Below are positions 8,544-17,178 of a DNA stretch of 64,000 nucleotides, in pieces. The notes beneath the pieces were generated by a model that saw only the letters and a program-made list of their open reading frames with translations, did no database searches and had not been told where the DNA came from. The translations under genes were made by a program, and so were the position numbers. Every line of letters starts with the position of its first letter. Position 1 is the stretch's first letter. This DNA is from Sphingomonas taxi (GTDB lineage Bacteria > Pseudomonadota > Alphaproteobacteria > Sphingomonadales > Sphingomonadaceae): NCBI GenBank assembly GCA_003243195.1, contig QFQI01000001.1:248001-312000 (forward strand). Direction: 5' to 3'.

Positions 8544-8590
8544 TGACCCGTCGGGAGAGGGCGGGCGCCCTCCCCGTCACAAGCCATCGC

Positions 8591-8611
8591 ATCACAGGGC
8601 GTCACAGGGTG

Positions 8612-8620
<9 letters not shown>
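8591..8620. repeat. Three 10-bp direct repeats over the thrC stop codon
   Basis: ATCACAGGGC, GTCACAGGGT and GTCACAGGGC follow each other without gaps. On the minus strand each unit contains TGA. Since 10 is not a multiple of 3, the three TGA codons fall in all three frames just at and after the end of thrC. Confidence 0.7.
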
Positions 8621-9835
<1,215 letters not shown>

Positions 9836-9889
9836 GGCGGCGGGTTTAGCGGCCCCCGCCCGCACCGTCACCCCGCCGGGCGCGCCGCC

Positions 9890-11191
9890 TCACCCCAGGA
9901 TATGCATCCACATCGGCTCGCCGGTCAGGCTCTGCGATCCGCGCAGCCGCTCCAGCGCCGCCGCGACGCAGCGCTCCGGCCCCTCGTGCGTGACGATCGC
10001 CACCAGCACGCTGCCGTCGGCATGTGCGCCGCGCTGGATCAGGCTTTCGATCGAGACGCCGGCGTCGCGCATCGCCGCGGCGATCTCCGCCAGCACGCCG
10101 ACACGGTCCGCCACCGCGAAGCGCAGATAGGCGCGCCCGCGCCGCTCGCCGCTGTCCGCCGGCGCGGTCGCCGCCAGCGCCGCGGCGGGCATGGCATAAG
10201 GCGGGCCGAACTCGCCGCGCGCGATGTCGATCAGGTCGGCGACCACCGCACTGGCGGTCGGCCCCTCGCCCGCGCCCGCGCCCTGGAACAGCAGCCGCCC
10301 GACGAAATTGCCCTCCGCCACCACCGCGTTGGTGGCGCCGGTGACATGCGCGAGCGGATGGTCGTGGGGCACCAGATGCGCATGGACACGCTGGAACAGC
10401 CCATGCCCATCGGCCTCCGCGACCCCCACCAGCCGCACCCGGTATCCCAGCGCCGCCGCCTCGGCGATGTCGGCGGCCAGCAGGTGGCGGATGCCGCTGA
10501 TCCGCACCGCGCCGAACGCCGGCGCGGTGCCGAACGCGATGCTGGCAAGGATCGACAGCTTGTGCGCCGCGTCCACGCCGTCGATGTCGAACGACGGATC
10601 GGCCTCCGCGAAGCCCAGCGCCTGCGCCTCCGCCAGCACCTCCGCGAAGTCGCGCCCCCCGCCCTGCTCCCTGGGGGCCTCCATCTTCGACAGGATGAAA
10701 TTGCAGGTGCCGTTCAGGATGCCGTAGACGCGCGCGATCGCGTTCGCGGCCGCACCCTCGCGCAGCCCCTTGATGACCGGAATGCCGCCGGCCACCGCCG
10801 CCTCGAACTTCAGCGCCACGCCCGCCGTTTCGGCCGCCTGCGCCAGCTCCAGCCCATGGTGCGCCAGCATCGCCTTGTTGGCGGTGACGAAGCCCTTGCC
10901 CGCCGCCAGCGTCCGGCGCGCCAGCGCCAGCGCGGGGCCGTCGGAGCCGCCGATCAGCTCCACCACCACGTCGGCGTCCACGTCGGCCATCGCGGCGGTG
11001 TCGTCGATCCACTGGAAGCGCGCCAGATCGACGCCGCGGTCCTTGGCCCGGTCGCGCGCCGACACCGCCACCACCTCGATCGGGCGGCCGGCACGGCGCG
11101 CGATCAGCTCGCGGTTTTCGTCCAGCACGCGGATCACCCCGCCGCCGACCGTTCCCAGCCCCGCCAACGCCACCCGCAACGCCTGTGCCAT
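9890..11191 (-). CDS. hom: Homoserine dehydrogenase with C-terminal ACT domain
   Basis: NAD(P)-dependent reduction of aspartate semialdehyde to homoserine, the branch to threonine and methionine. The 433-residue protein starts with a Rossmann fold (ALAGLGTVGGGVIRVL, about residues 8-23), continues with GGIPVIKGLREG and NGTCNFILSKM of the catalytic domain, and ends with an ACT regulatory domain (about residues 345-425, FAVADRVGVLAEIAAAMRDA), which normally mediates threonine feedback inhibition. The ATG at 11191 (MAQALRVALAG) was chosen; a longer frame upstream lacks homology. thrC follows 54 bases downstream. Confidence 0.95.
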   Translation of the reverse strand: MAQALRVALAGLGTVGGGVIRVLDENRELIARRAGRPIEVVAVSARDRAKDRGVDLARFQWIDDTAAMADVDADVVVELIGGSDGPALALARRTLAAGKGFVTANKAMLAHHGLELAQAAETAGVALKFEAAVAGGIPVIKGLREGAAANAIARVYGILNGTCNFILSKMEAPREQGGGRDFAEVLAEAQALGFAEADPSFDIDGVDAAHKLSILASIAFGTAPAFGAVRISGIRHLLAADIAEAAALGYRVRLVGVAEADGHGLFQRVHAHLVPHDHPLAHVTGATNAVVAEGNFVGRLLFQGAGAGEGPTASAVVADLIDIARGEFGPPYAMPAAALAATAPADSGERRGRAYLRFAVADRVGVLAEIAAAMRDAGVSIESLIQRGAHADGSVLVAIVTHEGPERCVAAALERLRGSQSLTGEPMWMHILG

Positions 11192-11334
11192 GCCTGCTTT
11201 CCCGTCCTGCCGCGTCCCCGCCGTCGTCCGCGCTGCTAGGCGGTCCCGCGAACGCTGTCGAGCCACGACGCTCGCCCCAGTTGCAACAAATGCAATCGTC
11301 GTCACATTTTATTGCACTTGCGTACAAACGTGGT

Positions 11335-11411
11335 GCGGTGCACAAAGACCGTGCCTTTCAGGCATCCTCTCCTAAAAACTTTTACAGCCGGGCCCTGCCC
11401 GGCTTTTTTTT
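11335..11411 (+). ncRNA. Candidate small RNA (5' end uncertain)
   Basis: A plus-strand intrinsic terminator sits here with no protein gene in front of it. Upstream of it are a small hairpin TGCCT-TTC-AGGCA (11352-11364) and an unstructured linker containing CCTCTCCT (11366-11373), which is complementary to Shine-Dalgarno-like sequence. The layout hairpin / pyrimidine-rich single strand / terminator is typical of trans-acting sRNAs of alphaproteobacteria with anti-Shine-Dalgarno motifs. An AT-rich stretch upstream (11281-11317) could provide the promoter. The 5' end is a guess. Alternatively it is a terminator for read-through of unknown origin. Confidence 0.4.
11386..11411 (+). terminator. 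Rho-independent terminator
   Basis: Perfect 8-bp stem AGCCGGGC (11386-11393) / GCCCGGCT (11397-11404) with loop CCT, followed by an unbroken run of eight T. It works only in the plus direction, where no protein gene precedes it, which is the main reason to propose an sRNA. Confidence 0.8.
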
Positions 11412-11578
11412 GTCGTCGTGGTGCGATAGTCAGCGAATCGACGCTTCGCTGAAGACGGGCGCATACAGGACCGAACAGGACAGGATGCAGCCGGTCGGAC
11501 CGGCAGCGGTGAGAAGGGGGTGAGCGGCGGACGGCCCGCTCCCCCCCTGATTCGGCGGCCCTTACGCGGCCGCCGCCC

Positions 11579-11612
11579 GCATCATCCATCGAACCGCATC
11601 ATCCATCGAACC
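11579..11612. repeat. 17-bp tandem duplication
   Basis: GCATCATCCATCGAACC occurs twice in direct succession (11579-11595 and 11596-11612), followed by a truncated third start (GCA). It lies about 80 bases before the next start codon. No function is evident. Confidence 0.7.
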
Positions 11613-11691
11613 GCAACATAAGTTCAGCGCGGCTGACACATGCGTGCGCCATGGCGCGCGGAGGCTTTGGGCTTCCGCGAGGACCGACCAG

Positions 11692-12504
11692 ATGATCCGC
11701 CATGCCGTGCGTTCGGCGCTGACGATGATCCTGCTGCTGCTGGCCGGGCTGGCGATATCCGCCGCGCGTGACCCGCTGGACGGCCGTATCGAGCATACGC
11801 ACCTGCTCGGCGCGCTCGATCTGGGCGGCGAGCTGTTCCATGTCCAGGGGCTGGCGATCGAGGGCGCGCATGTCTGGGTCACCTCGGTCGACCGGGCCAC
11901 CCGTCGCGGCTACCTCCACGAATTCGACCGCGCGACCGGGCGGTTCCTGCGCCGCGTGGAGCTGACCGACGGTCCGCGCTATCATCCCGGCGGGATTTCG
12001 GCGGGCGGCGGCATGATCTGGGTGCCGGTGGCCGAGATGCGGCCCGACAGTTCGGCGACGATCGTCGCGCTCGATCAGCACACGCTGCGCGTGCGGCGGC
12101 GCATCCGGATCGCCGACCATCTCGGCTGCGTCGCCGTGCTGGGGCGGACGCTGGTGGCGGGCAATTGGGACAGCCGCGCGCTCTACATCCTCGACATCGA
12201 CGATCCGGCATCGCTCCGCGTCGTGCCCAACCCGTCGCGCACCCGCTATCAGGACATGAAGTTCGTCGACGGGCAATTGGTCGCCGGCGGCCCGGTGTCG
12301 TGGTGGCGCGGCTCGGTCGACTGGATCGACTGGCCGTCGCTGACGCTCCGCCGCTCGCTGCGCGCCGGGGCGATCGGCCCGATCGCTCCTTTCGGGCGCG
12401 GCGGCGCGCTGACGGGCGAGGGCAGGGCGATCGACGGCCGCGACCTCTACGTCGTCCCGGAGGACGGCCCCAGCCGGCTGTTCCGGTTCCGGCTCGACGC
12501 GTGA
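11692..12504 (+). CDS. Exported protein of unknown function, beta-propeller-like (DUF6454-type)
   Basis: The 270-residue product from the ATG at 11692 has a signal peptide or N-terminal anchor (MIRHAVRSA then a Leu-rich core to about residue 22). The mature part is built of short strands with repeated themes (HVWVTSVDR, MIWVPVAEM, TLVAGNWDSRALYILD, QLVAGGPVSWWRG), as in six-bladed periplasmic beta propellers. I recall a family with this pattern (DUF6454) but cannot confirm membership. No enzyme motif is seen. A GAGGA lies about 11 bases upstream of the chosen start; a start 16 codons earlier is possible but would spoil the signal peptide. It stands alone on the plus strand. Confidence 0.7.
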   Translation: MIRHAVRSALTMILLLLAGLAISAARDPLDGRIEHTHLLGALDLGGELFHVQGLAIEGAHVWVTSVDRATRRGYLHEFDRATGRFLRRVELTDGPRYHPGGISAGGGMIWVPVAEMRPDSSATIVALDQHTLRVRRRIRIADHLGCVAVLGRTLVAGNWDSRALYILDIDDPASLRVVPNPSRTRYQDMKFVDGQLVAGGPVSWWRGSVDWIDWPSLTLRRSLRAGAIGPIAPFGRGGALTGEGRAIDGRDLYVVPEDGPSRLFRFRLDA

Positions 12505-12831
12505 GCGCAAGCGCGCCCGGCCGGGGCGGGCGAAGCGATCCGGGGCGTCGCGTGCCGGCCTCGCCACGCGCGCGGTGAGCCGGAGCCGCCAGCGCCGCGT
12601 CGCCGCTGTCCTACACATCCCCCAACCGCTATGATCGCGCCCGCATGCCCCGCCGCGCCCTGCCCGCGCCCGCCGCACCTCGCGCCATCGTCGTCGCCAT
12701 GCCCCCGCACCGGAGGCGCTTCCGACGCCGACGTAGTGTGAGCTTTGTCAACTTCCGCGCGGCCGCCGCCCGCGCCCGATCGCGAAGGGCACCCCTGTCG
12801 CGGCCCCGGCGCTTGTGCCAGACAGGCGCGC
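12505..12831. other. 327-bp region upstream of the OPT gene
   Basis: No convincing gene. The region contains one of two copies of a 48-bp element (12712-12759) and a GC-rich stretch before it. The OPT start codon follows the element by 72 bases. Confidence 0.6.
12712..12759 (+). promoter_or_regulatory. 48-bp conserved element, copy 1
   Basis: The 48 bases here match the reverse complement of 34123-34170 at 43 positions. Within it, GGCG-N7-CGCC can form a small stem, and TGTGA (12737-12741) - N6 - TCAAC (12748-12752) resembles a Crp-family site (TGTGA-N6-TCACA) with a weak right half. Both copies lie upstream of a gene start in the same orientation: here 72 bases before the OPT ATG, in the other case 25 bases before the sufS ATG. 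It is probably a regulator site or promoter. Confidence 0.6.
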
Positions 12832-14781
12832 ATGACCGCTCCTTCCCCGCCGCCGCCGGCGCGCTCCACCACCGAACTGACGCTGCGCGGCGTGCTGCTG
12901 GGCGGCCTCATCACCTTGCTGTTCACCGCCGCCAACGTCTATCTCGGGCTGAAGATCGGGCTGACCTTCGCCACCTCGATCCCGGCGGCGGTGATCTCGA
13001 TGGCGGTGCTGCGCGCGTTTCGCGATTCGTCGATCCTGGAAAACAACATCGTCCAGACCGTCGCCTCGGCGGCGGGGACGCTGGCGGCGATCATCTTCGT
13101 GCTGCCCGGCCTGGTGATGATCGGCTGGTGGCAGGGTTTTCCGTTCGTCACCACCGCCGCGATCACCGCCACCGGCGGCGTGCTGGGGGTGATGTTCTCG
13201 GTGCCGCTGCGCCGCGCCCTGGTGGTCGACACCGACCTGCCCTATCCCGAGGGACGCGCCGCCGCCGAGGTGCTGACGGTCGGCGAGCAGAGCCGGCACG
13301 GCGGCGCGGAGAGCGCGCGCGGCCTGTCGGCGATCGTCGCCAGCACGGTCGCGTCGGCGGCCTTCGCGCTGCTCACCCAGACGCGGCTGGTCGCGGCCGA
13401 GGCGGCGATGTTCTTCCGCGCCGGGGCGGGCGCGACCGGGGTCAGCGCCGGGCTGTCGTTCGCGCTGCTGGGCGCCGGCCATCTGATCGGGCTGTCGGCG
13501 GGCATGGCGATCCTGCTGGGCGTGGTGGTCGGCTGGTGGGTGGTGCTGCCGATCCTGACCGCCGCCGCGCCGCAGGCCGGCGACGTCGCCGCCTGGGCCA
13601 ATGCGGTGTTTCGCAGCGACGTGCGCTTCTTCGGGGCCGGCGTGATCGGCGTGGCGGCGATCTGGACGCTGCTGCGCATTGCGCGGCCGGTGCTGTCGGG
13701 GCTGCGCGCCTCGCTCGGCGCCGCACGTGGCGCCGGCGTGGCGCTGGAGGAGCGCGACCTGCCGTTCGGCGTCGTCGTCGCGGTGACGCTGGCGATGCTG
13801 GTGCCGATCGCCGTGCTGCTCCACGCGGTCGTGACGGGCGGGCCGCTCGCCGGCCACGAATGGGCGCTGGTGATCGGCAGCCTGCTGTTCGTGCTGGTCA
13901 TCGGCCTCGTGATCGCGGCGGTGTGCGGCTACATGGCCGGGCTGATCGGCGCGTCCAACTCGCCGGTGTCGGGGATCGGCATCCTCGCGGTGCTCGCCGC
14001 CGCCACCTTGCTGGTGGGCATGTTCGGGCGCGACGGCGGCGCGGCGCAGACGCAGGCGCTGGTCGCCTATGCGCTAATCGTGACAGGAATCGTGTTCGGC
14101 GTCGCGACGATCTCCAACGACAACCTCCAGGATCTGAAGACCGGGCAACTGGTCGGCGCGACGCCGTGGAAGCAGCAGGTGGCGCTGGTGATCGGCGTCT
14201 GCTTCGGATCGCTGGTGGTGCCGCCGGTGATGCAGTTGCTCTACACCTCGTTCGGGTTCGCGGGCATGCCCGGTGCGGGGCCGAACGCGCTGGCCGCTCC
14301 ACAGGCGGCGCTGATCTCCGCGCTGGCGCAGGGCGTGCTGGGCGGCGACCTGAACTGGACGATGATCGGCTGGGGCGCGCTGGCCGGCGGCGTGGCGGTC
14401 GTGCTGGACGAGGCGCTGGGCCGCGCCGGGCGGCTGCGCCTGCCGCCGCTGGGCGTCGGGCTGGGCATCTACCTGCCGATGTCGGCGACGCTGACCGTGG
14501 TGGTCGGCGCGGTGGTCGGCCACCTGTACGATCGCGCCGCCGAACGGCGGCCAGACGCGGAGGGCGCGAAGCGGCTGGGGGTGCTGACCGCCACCGGCAT
14601 GATCGTCGGCGAAAGCCTGTGGAACGTCGTCTTCGCCGGCATCGTCTATGAAAGCGGCAGCGACGCGCCGCTCGCGCTGGTCGACGGCTTCGCGACGCCC
14701 GCGCTGGTCGGCGGGACGTCGCTGTTCGCCGCGGTCGCCGGATGGCTGTACCGCCGCACGCGCCGGCTGCACGCCGCATGA
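12832..14781 (+). CDS. OPT family oligopeptide/metal-chelate transporter
   Basis: The 649-residue membrane protein begins STTELTLRGVLLGGLITLLFTAANVYLGLKIGL, typical of the bacterial oligopeptide transporter (OPT) family, which imports small peptides or metal chelates by proton symport. About 14-16 hydrophobic segments are spread over the length; DTDLPYPEGRAAAEVL and SNDNLQDLKTGQLVGATPWKQQ are conserved OPT loops (each seen in the translation). The ATG at 12832 is chosen because the family starts a few residues before TELTLR; a frame extending 29 codons further upstream is unlike the family. Substrate cannot be assigned. The stop overlaps the OsmC-like gene by 4 bases. An upstream 48-bp element shared with sufS raises the possibility of iron- or metal-linked control. 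Confidence 0.9.
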   Translation: MTAPSPPPPARSTTELTLRGVLLGGLITLLFTAANVYLGLKIGLTFATSIPAAVISMAVLRAFRDSSILENNIVQTVASAAGTLAAIIFVLPGLVMIGWWQGFPFVTTAAITATGGVLGVMFSVPLRRALVVDTDLPYPEGRAAAEVLTVGEQSRHGGAESARGLSAIVASTVASAAFALLTQTRLVAAEAAMFFRAGAGATGVSAGLSFALLGAGHLIGLSAGMAILLGVVVGWWVVLPILTAAAPQAGDVAAWANAVFRSDVRFFGAGVIGVAAIWTLLRIARPVLSGLRASLGAARGAGVALEERDLPFGVVVAVTLAMLVPIAVLLHAVVTGGPLAGHEWALVIGSLLFVLVIGLVIAAVCGYMAGLIGASNSPVSGIGILAVLAAATLLVGMFGRDGGAAQTQALVAYALIVTGIVFGVATISNDNLQDLKTGQLVGATPWKQQVALVIGVCFGSLVVPPVMQLLYTSFGFAGMPGAGPNALAAPQAALISALAQGVLGGDLNWTMIGWGALAGGVAVVLDEALGRAGRLRLPPLGVGLGIYLPMSATLTVVVGAVVGHLYDRAAERRPDAEGAKRLGVLTATGMIVGESLWNVVFAGIVYESGSDAPLALVDGFATPALVGGTSLFAAVAGWLYRRTRRLHAA

Positions 14782-15266
14782 GCGCGCCGCACCACTTCCG
14801 CATCGCGCTGCGCTGGACCGGCGACCGCGGCACCGGCACGTCAAGCTATGCCGCTTATGGCCGCGACCATGTGATCGAGGGCGAGGGCAAGGCGGCCGCG
14901 ATCCCCGGATCGTCCGATCCGCGCTTCCGTGGCGATGCGGCGCGCTGGAATCCGGAGGAACTGCTGCTCGCCGCGCTCAGCGCCTGCCATCAATTATGGT
15001 ATCTGCACCTGTGCGCGGACGCCGGGATCACCGTCACCGACTACCGGGACGCCGCCGACGCGGAGCTGGTGCTGGAACCGGATGGCGGCGGACGAATCGT
15101 CGCGGCGACGCTGCGCCCGGCCGTCACGATCGCGGCCGGCGGCGACGCGGCGCGCGCCTCGTCGCTGCACGGCGAGGCGCGCCGGCTGTGCTTCATCGCG
15201 CGCTCGGTCGCCTTTCCGGTGCGGCACGAAGCCTGCGTCACCACCGCGCCGGTATGTATCGGTTAA
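14778..15266 (+). CDS. OsmC/Ohr family protein
   Basis: The 162-residue protein matches the OsmC-like thiol peroxidase family, which reduces organic hydroperoxides with two cysteines. The first redox cysteine lies in ALSACHQLW (Cys70) and the second in LCFIARS (Cys138); RWNPEELLLAALS is the conserved helix before the first. It is predicted cytoplasmic. The ATG at 14778 overlaps the OPT stop as ATGA, so the two are translationally coupled; OPT-OsmC pairing could link peptide or chelate uptake to oxidative stress, which is inference only. Confidence 0.88.
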   Translation: MSAPHHFRIALRWTGDRGTGTSSYAAYGRDHVIEGEGKAAAIPGSSDPRFRGDAARWNPEELLLAALSACHQLWYLHLCADAGITVTDYRDAADAELVLEPDGGGRIVAATLRPAVTIAAGGDAARASSLHGEARRLCFIARSVAFPVRHEACVTTAPVCIG

Positions 15267-15270
15267 CCAT
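15263..15270 (+). promoter_or_regulatory. TTAACCAT, candidate CtrA half-site
   Basis: Exact TTAACCAT octamer 21 bases before the GTG of the DUF2946-like gene and just overlapping the end of the OsmC-like gene (stop at 15264-15266). It is one of four such octamers in upstream regions of this window. CtrA binding is inferred from sequence only. Confidence 0.35.
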
Positions 15271-15290
15271 CCTGGCATAGAAGGGCGTCC

Positions 15291-15707
15291 GTGACCGCGC
15301 TGCGTCAGCTCCTCCGCACCCGACCGCGCCTGCTGGCGTGGCTGGTGCTGTGCGCGCTGGCGGTGAAGCTGCTGGTGCCGGCCGGCTATATGCCGGACGT
15401 CGCCGATGGACGGATGGCGATCGTCGACTGCCCCGGCATGACGGCGGGGCATCCGCATGGCGCGCCGGCCGATCGCGGCGCGACCGGGCAGCCGTGCGTG
15501 TTCGCCGCGCTCGCGGCACCCGTGGCGGCGATCGCCGCTGCGCCGATCGCGGCGGTGATGCTGGTTGCCGTGGCGCTGCTGGCGTGGCGTCCGGGCGAGG
15601 CGGCGATCCCCCGCGCCTCGCCGCGCTGGCGTCCCCCGCTGCGCGCCCCGCCGGCGTTCGTCCGCCCCGCGTCGACCGGGATCCCGACGCGCCAGCGCCG
15701 CTTGTAG
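15291..15707 (+). CDS. DUF2946-like membrane protein
   Basis: The 138-residue protein (GTG start) has an N-terminal membrane segment (about residues 14-33, LLAWLVLCALAVKLLVPAGY), an extracytoplasmic loop with Cys and His (VDCPGMTAGHPHG, then QPCVF), and a second membrane segment (about 73-98). This layout is that of DUF2946-type proteins, which often sit beside TonB-dependent receptors and PepSY proteins and are suspected of handling copper or iron. Here the next gene is a PepSY membrane protein 151 bases downstream; no receptor is present in the window. Confidence 0.65.
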   Translation: MTALRQLLRTRPRLLAWLVLCALAVKLLVPAGYMPDVADGRMAIVDCPGMTAGHPHGAPADRGATGQPCVFAALAAPVAAIAAAPIAAVMLVAVALLAWRPGEAAIPRASPRWRPPLRAPPAFVRPASTGIPTRQRRL

Positions 15708-15858
15708 AACCGCGACACCGCAGGTTCCGGCTCCCGCCCGTGCGGGGACCACAGCGGCCCGGCGCACCACCGGCCGGCGCCGCTACGCCCCGTCACCGCC
15801 CGGCCCGCTTGCAGGCCCACCGCATCCGGCTCCCGCAGAGTCGATCGAGGACCGTCCC

Positions 15859-17178
15859 ATGCCCTCTCCCCGTCCCGCCGCAATCGCGGCCGAGCTTCAG
15901 CGCGCGGTCTGGCGCTGGCATTTCGTCGCCGGCGTGCTGGTGCTGCCGTTCCTGCTGTGGCTGGCGGTGACCGGCGCGCTGTACCTCTACAAGCCCGAGA
16001 TCGAGCGGCAGGTCTATGCCGACTGGATCCACGTCACGCCGCATGGTCGACCACTGCCGCTGGACACGCTCGCCGCGCGGATCGCCGCGCAGACCGGCGG
16101 GCACGTGACGCAACTGCAAAAGCCGCTCGCCCGCGACGAAAGCTGGCGCGCGACGATGACGCTGCCCGGCGGAGCGCAGCGGATGGCGTTCGTCGATCCG
16201 CACGACGGGCGCGTCCTCGGCACCACCACCCCGGGCGGGGTGATGCAGACGGTGAAGCATCTCCACAGCCTCGTGCTCGCCGGCTGGATCGGCAACTGGC
16301 TGATCGAGATTGCGGCGGGCTGGTCGATCGTGCTGGTGCTCAGCGGCGTGTACCTGTGGTGGCCGCGCGGCCGCAGCCCGGCGCTGGCGTTGCGCGGCAC
16401 GCCGGCGGGGCGGCTGTTCTGGCGCGACCTGCATGCCTCGACCGGGCTGGTCGCGGGCGCGCTGATCCTGTTCCTGTCGATCAGCGGCATGCCGTGGAGC
16501 GCGGTGTGGGGGCGCAACGTGCAGGCGGCCGTGGCGGGCGCCGGTCTGGGCAGGCCCGCCGCGCCCGCCGGCGACGGGCACGCCGGGCACGACCTGCCAT
16601 GGTCGCTGCAACAGCATGCGATGCCGGTCGGCGGGCCGCCCCGCGTCTCCGCCGATCGCGCGCTGGCGGCGGCGCGGGCACGCGGCATGGCGCCGGACTG
16701 GACGCTGACCTGGCCGGCCACCCCCGGCGCGCCCTATCTGGTCAGCGCGACGCTGGGGCCGTCATCGGCGGCGCACGTCGTCTATGTCGACGCCGCGAAC
16801 GGGCGCGTGCTGCAGGATGCGCGCTTCGGCGATTTCGGGCGACCCGCGCAGGTGATCGAATGGAGCGCGGCGGTCCACCAGGGCAAGGAATATGGCGAGG
16901 CGAACCGCCTGGTGATGCTGTTCGCCTGCGCCGCGCTCGCGCTGCTGACGATCAGCGCGCCGGTAATGTGGTGGAAGCGCGGTGCGCGCGGCCGCCGCAA
17001 CCTGCCGCACGGGCGCAGCGGCGCCGGGCTGCTGGCGATCATGGCGGTGGCGGGCGTGGTGTTCCCGCTCACGGGGCTGACGATGCTCGCGGCGCTGGGC
17101 TATGGCCGGGTGAAGGCGCTGCTTGGGGCCGTTCAGAACAGCCGCGCGCGGAACAACTGCCCGGCCTCGACGACATAG
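15859..17178 (+). CDS. PepSY-associated membrane protein (siderophore-reductase-like)
   Basis: The 439-residue inner-membrane protein has four main membrane segments (about residues 20-42, 140-165, 195-215, 355-375) plus a C-terminal one. PepSY-type periplasmic segments lie between (DTLAARIAAQTGGHVT; VDPHDGRVLGTT; ADRALAAARARGMAP; VDAANGRVLQDARFG). Conserved histidines HLHSL, HAST and HQGK fit the haem/iron-binding pattern of PepSY_TM proteins, some of which reduce ferric siderophores. The ATG at 15859 was chosen since MPSPRPAAIAAELQRAVWRWH fits the family start. The C-terminal about 15 residues read into the 3' end of the opposite MFS gene (46-bp overlap), suggesting that the original stop was lost. 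Confidence 0.85.
   Translation: MPSPRPAAIAAELQRAVWRWHFVAGVLVLPFLLWLAVTGALYLYKPEIERQVYADWIHVTPHGRPLPLDTLAARIAAQTGGHVTQLQKPLARDESWRATMTLPGGAQRMAFVDPHDGRVLGTTTPGGVMQTVKHLHSLVLAGWIGNWLIEIAAGWSIVLVLSGVYLWWPRGRSPALALRGTPAGRLFWRDLHASTGLVAGALILFLSISGMPWSAVWGRNVQAAVAGAGLGRPAAPAGDGHAGHDLPWSLQQHAMPVGGPPRVSADRALAAARARGMAPDWTLTWPATPGAPYLVSATLGPSSAAHVVYVDAANGRVLQDARFGDFGRPAQVIEWSAAVHQGKEYGEANRLVMLFACAALALLTISAPVMWWKRGARGRRNLPHGRSGAGLLAIMAVAGVVFPLTGLTMLAALGYGRVKALLGAVQNSRARNNCPASTT

Larger units (their letters stand above)
11192..11691. other. 500-bp gene-free region between hom and the next gene
   Basis: No convincing protein gene. It contains an AT-rich patch at 11281-11331 that could hold the hom promoter (minus strand) and a plus-strand promoter, a candidate sRNA ending at 11411 with an intrinsic terminator, and a 17-bp tandem duplication at 11579-11612. 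Short open frames here lack ribosome sites and family resemblance. Confidence 0.6.

Noticed and set aside
12748..13857. Minus-strand frames opposite the OPT gene
   Set aside because: The plus-strand OPT frame has clear membrane helices and family motifs; the antisense frames are hydrophilic and Arg/Gly/Asp-rich.
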